Below, piece by piece: positions 6,564 to 12,152 of a stretch of 12,152 bases of DNA. The stretch is from NCBI GenBank assembly GCA_023387085.1, contig JAEWIL010000085.1:1-12152 (forward strand), written 5' to 3'. The stretch's first letter is position 1, and each line of letters opens with the position of its first letter. The notes beneath the pieces were generated by a model. It saw nothing but the letters and a program-made list of their open reading frames with translations, was not told where the DNA came from and ran no database searches. The position numbers and the translations under genes were made by a program. This stretch comes from Pseudomonadota bacterium (GTDB lineage: Bacteria; Pseudomonadota; Alphaproteobacteria; Sphingomonadales; Sphingomonadaceae).

Positions 6564-8564
6564 ATGAAAAGCCATGTCCACGGCGCGGCGCCCCTGTTGG
6601 CGCTCGCCATCTGTTTCGCGGCGGCGCCCGCACACGCCGACGAAGCCGACTCCACGATCATCGTCACCGCCCCAGCCGCGCTGGACGCCGCCGAGATGCG
6701 CGCGGCGCAGACGCCCGGCGGCACCGACGTCGTCTCCTACGCGGACTATGCCGATAAATCGATCGTCAGCTTGCGCGACACGCTCGCCTTTTCGCCCGGC
6801 GTCTATCTCCAGCCGCGCTTCGGGCAGGAGGTCCGCGTCTCGATCCGCGGGTCGGGCCTGTCGCGCGGCGTTCATATGCGCGGGCTGACGCTGCTCCAGG
6901 ACGGCGTACCGATCAATCTTGCCGACGATAATGGCGATTTCCAGGAACTCGAACCGATCTTTTTCGACCATCTCGAAATCTTTCGCGGCGCCAACGCGCT
7001 GCGCTTCGGGTCGGGCACGCTTGGCGGCGCGATCAACGGCGTCACCCCCACCGGGCGCACCGCCGAGGGCGTCTATCTGCGCAGCGACATCGGCAGCTTC
7101 CACAGCTTTCGCGGCCTCTTCTCGGCGGGCGTGGCGGGCGACCGCGTTGATGCCTGGGGCGCGGTCAGCGCCGACACCTCGGGCGGCGACCGCCACCATG
7201 CGAAGCGCCGCAGCCTGCGCTTTCACGGCGATGTCGGATTGAAACTCACCGACACCATCACGACGCGCCTCTATGCCAGCTACAATAATATCGATCAGCA
7301 ACTTCCCGGCGCTCTGACCCATGACGAGGCGCTGACGAACCCGCGCAAGGCGAACGCCGGCAGCGTCGCGGGCGATCAGCAGCGCGACATCGACTCGCTG
7401 CGCCTCCAGAACCGGACCAGCTTCGATTTCGGCGCGGCCAAGCTCGACGTCGGGGTCTTCGTCAACGCCAAGACGCTCCATCACCCGATCTATCAGCTGA
7501 TCGACCAGAAGAGCGTCGATCGCGGCGGCTTCTTCAGGCTCGACTATGCGGGCGGCCCGGTCGAGGCGACGCTTGGCGGCGAGCTGCGCGTCGGCGACGT
7601 CAATTCGCGGCGTTTCGTCAATGTCGTCGGCAAGCGCGGGGCGAAAACCTATGACGCCAAACAGGATGCGCGCACCGCGACGCTCTATGGCGAGCTGCGG
7701 CTGAAGCCCGTAGCGGGTCTGTCGCTGATCGCGGGTGGCATTTACGCCGATGCGATGCGCCAGCAGCACGAGACGTTCAACAGCTTCGCGGGCGGCGCGG
7801 TGAACAATCTGGGGCGCGCCGATTTCGATAGCTTCTCGCCAAAAGTCGGCATCTTGTACGAAGCCGCGCCGGCGATGCAGGTCTATGCCAACTACAGCCG
7901 CTCCGCGGAATTTCCGGGTTTCATCGAGCTGGGGCAGGTCGCGAGCTTTGTCCCGCTCGACGCGCAGCGCGCGTGGACGACCGAGATCGGGACGCGCGGG
8001 CGGTCGGGCATCGTGAGTTGGGATCTCTCGCTCTATCGCGCGGACATCAAGGGCGAGCTGCTGCAATATACGGTGACCGCCGACATTCCGGCATCGACCT
8101 TCAACGCCGGACGGACGCGGCACGAGGGGCTCGAGGCGGCGCTGGAGATTGCCCCGACCGACTGGCTGCGGTGGCGGCAGGTCTACACCTACAGCAATTT
8201 CCGTTTCCGGGACGATGTCCAGTTCGGCAACAATCGCCTGCCGATCGTACCGCGCCACGTCTACCGCGCCGAACTCCGCCTCGGCAGCGACGCTTTGCAT
8301 GTCGCGCCCAATGTCGAATGGGTGCCGAAGGGCCCTTATGCCGACTATGTCAACGCGGTCCGGACACCCGGATACGCGCTGCTCGGCTTCACGGCCGGCG
8401 CGCGGGTGACGGCGGGGATCGACGCCTTTCTGGATGTGCGGAACATCACGGGCAAGAAAGCCATCGGTGATATCAGCGCCGTGATCGCGGCAAACCCCGA
8501 ATCGGCGATCTATTATCCGGTCGAACGTCGCGCCGTATCGGCCGGCCTTCGCGCGCGTTTCTAG
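6564..8564 (+). CDS. TonB-dependent outer-membrane receptor
   Basis: Outer-membrane transporter of 666 residues, energised by TonB. It has a signal peptide (residues 1–25, predicted cleavage AHA|DEA), a TonB-box-like TIIVTA (31–36), and a plug domain with SIRGSGLSRG (93–102), LQDGVPIN (111–118) and RGANALRFGSGTLGGAIN (131–148). A long beta-barrel of alternating strands ends in the C-terminal Phe needed for barrel assembly. No N-terminal STN signalling domain is present, so it is unlikely to signal to a FecR-type regulator. The ATG at 6564 is preferred over TTG 6558 because an AAGGA element (6553–6557) is well spaced to it. It is followed at once by a PepSY protein, and a DUF2946 gene precedes it. 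These neighbours point to a metal or metal-chelate substrate (copper or iron); the sequence alone does not decide which. Confidence 0.95.
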   Translation: MKSHVHGAAPLLALAICFAAAPAHADEADSTIIVTAPAALDAAEMRAAQTPGGTDVVSYADYADKSIVSLRDTLAFSPGVYLQPRFGQEVRVSIRGSGLSRGVHMRGLTLLQDGVPINLADDNGDFQELEPIFFDHLEIFRGANALRFGSGTLGGAINGVTPTGRTAEGVYLRSDIGSFHSFRGLFSAGVAGDRVDAWGAVSADTSGGDRHHAKRRSLRFHGDVGLKLTDTITTRLYASYNNIDQQLPGALTHDEALTNPRKANAGSVAGDQQRDIDSLRLQNRTSFDFGAAKLDVGVFVNAKTLHHPIYQLIDQKSVDRGGFFRLDYAGGPVEATLGGELRVGDVNSRRFVNVVGKRGAKTYDAKQDARTATLYGELRLKPVAGLSLIAGGIYADAMRQQHETFNSFAGGAVNNLGRADFDSFSPKVGILYEAAPAMQVYANYSRSAEFPGFIELGQVASFVPLDAQRAWTTEIGTRGRSGIVSWDLSLYRADIKGELLQYTVTADIPASTFNAGRTRHEGLEAALEIAPTDWLRWRQVYTYSNFRFRDDVQFGNNRLPIVPRHVYRAELRLGSDALHVAPNVEWVPKGPYADYVNAVRTPGYALLGFTAGARVTAGIDAFLDVRNITGKKAIGDISAVIAANPESAIYYPVERRAVSAGLRARF

Positions 8565-8568
8565 GAGG
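8563..8568 (+). promoter_or_regulatory. Consensus ribosome binding site overlapping the receptor stop codon
   Basis: AGGAGG shares bases with the TAG stop at 8562–8564 and lies six bases before the ATG at 8575. Ribosomes ending on the receptor gene are thus placed to start on the PepSY gene, which suggests tight coupling of the two products. Confidence 0.8.
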
Positions 8569-8574
8569 ACGGGA

Positions 8575-9912
8575 ATGGCGACCGATCCGTCGATTCCGCT
8601 CTATTGCACGATCTGGCGCTGGCATTTCTATGCCGGTCTGTTCGTCATTCCCTTCATCCTGATCCTGTCGCTGACCGGAGCGGCCTATCTGTTCAAGCCG
8701 CAGCTCGACCGGTGGGAGGAGCGGAGCTGGCGCGATTTGCCGGCGACCGGCGCGGTCGATTCCGACGCGCAGGTCGCGGCCGCGCTGGCTGCCTTTCCGG
8801 GCGCGAGCTTTCATTATTACCGTATCCCCGCAGCGCCGGGCGACGCCGCGGTCGTTCACATCGGCCTGACCGACGGCGCGATGCGCGACGTCGCGGTATC
8901 GCCGCAGGGGCGGGTGATCGGATCGGCCGATCCCGACGCGCGTTGGTCGGCGTGGCTCGCGCGGCTCCACGGCAGCCTGCTCGTCGGGCGGACCGGCAAG
9001 CTGCTCGTGGAACTCGCGGCAAGCTGGGCGATCGTGATGATCCTCACCGGGCTTTATCTTTGGTGGCCGCGCGGGCGCGGGCTGGCGGGGGTGGTCTGGC
9101 CGCGGCTGTCGCTCGGCGGACGGACCGCGCTGCGCGACCTGCACGCGGTGACCGGTGTCTGGGTTTCGGGACTCGCGCTCGTACTGCTGTTCACTGCGCT
9201 GCCGTGGACCGACGTCTGGGCCAGCGGTTTTCGCGCGGTGCGCGCCGAGATGGGCTGGGTGTCAGGGGTGCCGAACTGGAAGGGCGGAGCGGACCCGCAT
9301 GCCGCGCACGACCATCATGCGATGGCGGCCGCGATGCCGGCCGGTCCGCAGCCGCGCGCGCGCCTCGAATATATCGTCCTGCGTGCCCGCGGCGAGCATA
9401 TGCCCGCGCCCGCGATCATCCAGCCGCCCGGCGCGCCGAACATGTTCGGGCCGCCCAACGGCAATGTCTGGACGCTGACGACGCTGACGCAGAACCGGCC
9501 GCTGATCCGCAAGGTCAGCTACGACCCCGAAACGAGTATAGAGGTCGCGCGCGAAGGCTTCGCCGACAAGCATGTGATCGATCGCGTCGTCAATGTCGGG
9601 ATCGCGTGGCACGAGGGGCAGTTGTTCGGGCTCGCCAACCAGCTTGTCGGGGTCGCAACCGCGTTCGCGATGATCACCCTCGCGGTTTCGGGCTTCCTGA
9701 TGTGGCGTCGCCGCAGGCCCGACGATGTGCTGGGCGCGCCGCCGCTCCCTCGCGATCCCGCGCGGCTGAAGGGCGTCGCGGCGATCGTCCTGCTTCTCGC
9801 GGCCTTTTTGCCGCTGCTCGCGGCATCGCTGATCTTGCTGTGGATTGTCGATCGGCTAGTCTTGCCGCGCCTTCCCCGCGTCGCCCGATGGCTGGGAGTC
9901 ACACGCGCTTAG
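8575..9912 (+). CDS. PepSY-associated TM domain inner-membrane protein
   Basis: Membrane protein of 445 residues of the PepSY-TM (PiuB/FoxB-like) group, often paired with TonB receptors and thought to act in reduction or handling of imported metal complexes at the inner membrane. Membrane segments are visible at about 14–40, 143–165, 190–211, 352–377 and 400–430. Histidines at or near helix ends (H17 in WRWHFYAG, H132 in RLHGSLL, H190 in RDLHAVTG, H346 in AWHEGQ) match the conserved, possibly heme-binding positions of the family. A loop at 241–254 is rich in His and Met (PHAAHDHHAM), a likely metal-binding patch. Two soluble regions, about 41–142 and 212–351, should face the periplasm. It is ten bases after the receptor gene. 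Family call is firm; reductase activity is inferred. Confidence 0.92.
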   Translation: MATDPSIPLYCTIWRWHFYAGLFVIPFILILSLTGAAYLFKPQLDRWEERSWRDLPATGAVDSDAQVAAALAAFPGASFHYYRIPAAPGDAAVVHIGLTDGAMRDVAVSPQGRVIGSADPDARWSAWLARLHGSLLVGRTGKLLVELAASWAIVMILTGLYLWWPRGRGLAGVVWPRLSLGGRTALRDLHAVTGVWVSGLALVLLFTALPWTDVWASGFRAVRAEMGWVSGVPNWKGGADPHAAHDHHAMAAAMPAGPQPRARLEYIVLRARGEHMPAPAIIQPPGAPNMFGPPNGNVWTLTTLTQNRPLIRKVSYDPETSIEVAREGFADKHVIDRVVNVGIAWHEGQLFGLANQLVGVATAFAMITLAVSGFLMWRRRRPDDVLGAPPLPRDPARLKGVAAIVLLLAAFLPLLAASLILLWIVDRLVLPRLPRVARWLGVTRA

Positions 9913-9929
9913 AAGGTTTCATCTGCAAC

Positions 9930-9935
9930 TATATC
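9930..9935 (+). promoter_or_regulatory. Weak candidate -10 element before phhA
   Basis: TATATC stands in a short AT-rich patch in the 39-base gap after the PepSY gene. TTAGAA at 9909–9914 is a poor -35 candidate with 15-base spacing. If used, the 5' leader would be only about ten bases. phhA has only a weak AGG site before its ATG, so a short leader or read-through from upstream are both possible. Confidence 0.25.
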
Positions 9936-9951
9936 GTGCTAGGCCCTGCCC

Positions 9952-10821
9952 ATGACCGACGGCTTTACCCACGTCCACGAAACGCCGCCGCCCGGCGCCG
10001 CGGCCGACTGGACGATTCCGCAGGATTGGGACGCCTTCACCGTCGACGAACATGCGATGTGGGATCGCCTGTTCGCGCGCCAGTCGGAGATGTTGCCTGG
10101 CCGCGCGTCGGAGGCGTTTCTGCGCGGGATCGACGTGCTGCGGCTCGAAAAGCCAGGGATCCCCGATTATCGCGAGCTCAACGCCCGGCTGATGGCGGCG
10201 ACGGGGTGGCAGGTCGTGGCGGTGCCGGGGCTGGTCCCCGACGATGTCTTCTTCGACCATCTTGCCAACCGCCGCTTTCCCGCCGGCAATTTCATCCGTA
10301 CCCCCGAACAGCTCGACTATCTGCAGGAACCCGACGTCTTCCACGACGTCTTTGGCCATGTTCCGATGCTCGCCGATCCGGTGTTCGCCGACTATATGGT
10401 CGCCTATGGCGAGGGGGGGCTGCGCAGCCTGAAATTCGATGCGCTGAAACAGCTCGCGCGGCTCTATTGGTACACCGTCGAATTTGGGCTGATCCGCGAG
10501 GCGGGGGGGCTTCGCATCTATGGCGCCGGAATCGTGTCCTCCTATGCCGAGAGCGTGTTCGCGCTCGATTCGGACAGCCCGAACCGCATCGGCTTCGACC
10601 TCGCGCGGGTGATGCGGACCGATTACCGGATCGACGATTTCCAGCAGAATTATTTCGTCATCGACAGCCTCGACCAGCTGCTCGAAACGACGGTGAACAC
10701 CGATTTCGCGCCGCTCTATGCCGCCAATTCCGCGCTGCCGCCGATCCCGATCGCCGACATCCTGCCCGACGATGCGGTGATCACGCGCGGGACACAGGAT
10801 TATGCTGCCGCAAAGGCGTGA
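9952..10821 (+). CDS. phhA: Phenylalanine 4-monooxygenase (phenylalanine hydroxylase)
   Basis: Cytosolic aromatic amino acid hydroxylase of 289 residues that converts phenylalanine to tyrosine with O2 and a tetrahydropterin, the first step of phenylalanine breakdown. The non-heme iron site is complete: H131 and H136 in FHDVFGHVPML and E177 in YWYTVEFGL. The supporting segments NRRFPAGNFIR, YGAGIVSSYAES and DYRIDDFQQNYFVI are family hallmarks. Length fits bacterial single-domain enzymes, which lack the regulatory ACT domain of the animal proteins. The usual partners, a pterin dehydratase (phhB) and an Lrp-type regulator, are not in the window. The ATG at 9952 is the first in the frame after the PepSY gene; the ribosome binding site is weak. 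The gene converges on prmA. Confidence 0.97.
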   Translation: MTDGFTHVHETPPPGAAADWTIPQDWDAFTVDEHAMWDRLFARQSEMLPGRASEAFLRGIDVLRLEKPGIPDYRELNARLMAATGWQVVAVPGLVPDDVFFDHLANRRFPAGNFIRTPEQLDYLQEPDVFHDVFGHVPMLADPVFADYMVAYGEGGLRSLKFDALKQLARLYWYTVEFGLIREAGGLRIYGAGIVSSYAESVFALDSDSPNRIGFDLARVMRTDYRIDDFQQNYFVIDSLDQLLETTVNTDFAPLYAANSALPPIPIADILPDDAVITRGTQDYAAAKA

Positions 10822-10827
10822 ATGTCT

Positions 10828-10920
10828 CGTCATTGCGAGCGGAGCGAAGCAATCTCGCGTTAGCGGCATTTCTTGACGATGGCTGGAGATCGCTTCGTCG
10901 CTGCGTTCCTCGCGATGACG
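10828..10920. repeat. Long imperfect palindromic intergenic repeat
   Basis: A left arm (10828–10856, starting CGTCATTGCGAGC) and a right arm (10886–10920, ending CGCGATGACG) are inverted copies that differ by a few bases and about six extra bases in the right arm. They flank a 29-base centre. It fills nearly the whole gap between the convergent phhA and prmA genes, and the RNA from either strand could fold into a long hairpin. From memory, near-identical CGTCATTGCGAG…GAAGCAATC elements are scattered in many bacterial genomes, including sphingomonads. It may act as a bidirectional terminator or RNA stabiliser; that is inference. Confidence 0.85.
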
Positions 10921-10925
10921 ATGCC

Positions 10926-11897
10926 CTACCAGCTTCCGAACGTCGCATCCGACGGACTCGCGCGGTGGAAGGCGCGTTCCTTCCTTCGCCATCCATAACG
11001 GCGGCGCTTGACGAGCAGCAGGCACGGCCATTCGGCGCTGCCGCCGCGCGCGGCGAGGCGAAAGCCCTGCGCGCGATAGGCGGCGAGGACCGGCTCCATC
11101 TGGCGCGCGATCAGTCCCGCGAGGATCGCATGGCCGCCCGGCGCGGTCGTACTTGCAATATCGGGAGCGAGGGTGATCAGCGGTCCGGCAAGAATATTCG
11201 CGATGACGAGGTCGTAGGGCGCGCGGTGACGGATCGCCGGATGGTCGGTGCCGGGCGCCACCGCGAGCGCGAGCCGTCCGCCGCCGCGCCCCAGGGCTAC
11301 GCCGTTGATCGCCGCATTGTCGCGCGTGACGATGATGCTCGCGGGGTCGATGTCCGACGCGATCGTCCTCGCACGGGGCCAGAGATGCATAGCCGCGAAC
11401 GCGAGCAGGCCGGTGCCCGTTCCGATGTCGGCGATATTGCGCGGGCTTGCGCCGGCCCGGGCGAGACGGTCGAGCATCGCAAGACATCCCGCCGTCGTAT
11501 CGTGACCGCCGGTGCCGAAGGCCTGGCTCGCGTCGATCAGGAACGGCACGGTGCCCGCCGGCACCCGATCGGCGTAGCTGCTCGTATGAACGAAGAAGCG
11601 CCCCGCCTGCACCGGCTCCAGCCCTTGCTGCGACAGCGTGACCCAATCCTGTTCGACCAGTTCCTCGACGACCGGCTGCTTGCCCTTGGCGCTCGGAAGG
11701 AGGGTCTGGAGCAGCCTGATCAGCGCCGCCGACGGCTGGGCGTCGATATAGGCGTCGAGCTGCCACAGCCCCGCCGCCTCGTCGAGTTCGCGCGTAACGA
11801 CGACCGGCGCTTCCGCCATCGCGTCGAGCTCCGGAATCTCGCCCGACAGCGCTTCGGCCTCGTCGCGGGTACAGGGCAGGGAGACGATCCAGCTCAT
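10926..11897 (-). CDS. prmA: Ribosomal protein L11 methyltransferase
   Basis: SAM-dependent methyltransferase of 323 residues that trimethylates ribosomal protein L11. A variable N-terminal L11-recognition domain is followed by AFGTGGHDTT (126–135), the SAM-binding motif I DIGTGTGLLA (157–166), the acidic SDIDP after strand 2 (181–185), and the NILAGPL catalytic-region motif (234–240). All of these are PrmA hallmarks. The frame is open upstream to 11969, but ATG 11897 overlaps the stop of the upstream SDR gene (TGATG) and gives a normal N-terminus. The last 27 or so residues after WPCLLLVKR are Arg-rich and unlike the family; they are encoded next to the palindromic repeat and are probably an added tail. 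Likely co-transcribed with the SDR gene. Confidence 0.95.
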   Translation of the reverse strand: MSWIVSLPCTRDEAEALSGEIPELDAMAEAPVVVTRELDEAAGLWQLDAYIDAQPSAALIRLLQTLLPSAKGKQPVVEELVEQDWVTLSQQGLEPVQAGRFFVHTSSYADRVPAGTVPFLIDASQAFGTGGHDTTAGCLAMLDRLARAGASPRNIADIGTGTGLLAFAAMHLWPRARTIASDIDPASIIVTRDNAAINGVALGRGGGRLALAVAPGTDHPAIRHRAPYDLVIANILAGPLITLAPDIASTTAPGGHAILAGLIARQMEPVLAAYRAQGFRLAARGGSAEWPCLLLVKRRRYGWRRKERAFHRASPSDATFGSW

Positions 11898-12152
11898 CAG
11901 CGGACGTAGCTCGCACCGTTCGCGTCGAGCATCGCGCCGGTCATCGACGCAGGCGCGTCGAGCGCGCACCAGCGCGCCATTTCGCCAATCTCGCGCGGAT
12001 CGGCGACGCGGCCCAGCGGAATGTCGGCGAGCAATTGGTCGCCGCCGCGGCTCGCCAGATAGTCCTCGGCCATCCCGGTCATCGTGAAGCCGGGGCAGAT
12101 CGCAAAGGCGAGGATATTCTCCTTTGCATAGCCGCGCGCGATCGTCTTGGTC
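11897..12152 (-). CDS. SDR family oxidoreductase, C-terminal part (5' end outside window)
   Basis: The minus-strand frame is open to the window edge, giving about 84 C-terminal residues of a short-chain dehydrogenase/reductase. Visible hallmarks are ILAFAICPGFTMTGMAEDY (the PG motif after the active site), then PLGRVADPREIGEMARWCAL and the closing MTGAMLDANGASYVR. The nucleotide-binding motif and the catalytic Tyr/Lys lie outside the window, except that TKTIARGYAKENI continues the helix after the active site. The stop overlaps the prmA start by one base, so the two genes are probably translated together. The substrate cannot be told from this piece. Confidence 0.88.
   Translation of the reverse strand, partial: TKTIARGYAKENILAFAICPGFTMTGMAEDYLASRGGDQLLADIPLGRVADPREIGEMARWCALDAPASMTGAMLDANGASYVR

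Noticed and set aside
6546..8300. 584-codon open frame antisense to the TonB receptor gene
   Set aside because: It mirrors the receptor gene's third-position GC bias and shows no domain, signal or ribosome binding site.
6564..8564. Assignment of the receptor to the OprC-type copper receptors or to FecA
   Set aside because: The plug motifs are generic for TonB receptors; neither subfamily can be chosen by eye, so the substrate is left open.
8604..11909. Very long open frame (1101 codons) on the + strand across the PepSY gene, phhA and antisense to prmA
   Set aside because: It crosses three well-recognised genes and an intergenic repeat, has an Arg/Ala-rich composition without any motif, and is a by-product of high GC content.
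9919..11916. 665-codon open frame on the - strand over phhA and prmA
   Set aside because: It is out of frame with prmA and antisense to phhA, with low-complexity Arg/Gly-rich translation and no family features.

Overview
The window is GC-rich, densely coding chromosomal DNA from an alphaproteobacterium, most likely a sphingomonad (Sphingopyxis/Sphingomonas type). This rests on base composition, codon use, the recN–ligA neighbourhood and the style of the TonB receptor/PepSY pair. It holds twelve protein-coding genes, two of them cut by the window edges. I see no rRNA, tRNA, CRISPR array, insertion sequence or phage gene.

Region 1 (1–5084, + strand) is a tightly packed run: recN (3' part), a 2OG/Fe(II) oxygenase-like protein, a GNAT acetyltransferase, a short antibiotic-biosynthesis-monooxygenase (ABM) domain protein, and ligA. 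Three junctions overlap by a few bases (1172–1175, 2515–2522, 2910–2913) and the fourth gap is 7 bases, so the five genes look co-transcribed and partly translationally coupled. Two DNA-repair/replication genes therefore bracket three small genes of unknown substrate.

Region 2 (5085–5938) is a short AT-richer gap with a possible promoter, then a classical short-chain dehydrogenase/reductase with a strong ribosome binding site.

Region 3 (5939–9912) is the most interesting part: a small DUF2946-type protein, a TonB-dependent outer-membrane receptor, and a PepSY-type inner-membrane protein. The order matches the copper-responsive cruR–bfrG–PepSY operon that I recall from Bordetella pertussis, where the DUF2946 gene acts as a regulatory upstream ORF. 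Here the usual CxxC sensor is reduced to C-P-W-G. A perfect 13-bp palindrome (6040–6052) lies just upstream, and a GC-rich hairpin (6506–6533) sits between the first and second genes. Together they suggest a metal-uptake operon with a possibly altered form of that control.

Region 4 (9952–12152) has phhA (phenylalanine 4-hydroxylase, + strand) converging on prmA (ribosomal protein L11 methyltransferase, - strand). A long imperfect palindromic repeat lies between them. Upstream of prmA on the minus strand is the 3' end of another SDR gene, whose stop overlaps the prmA start.
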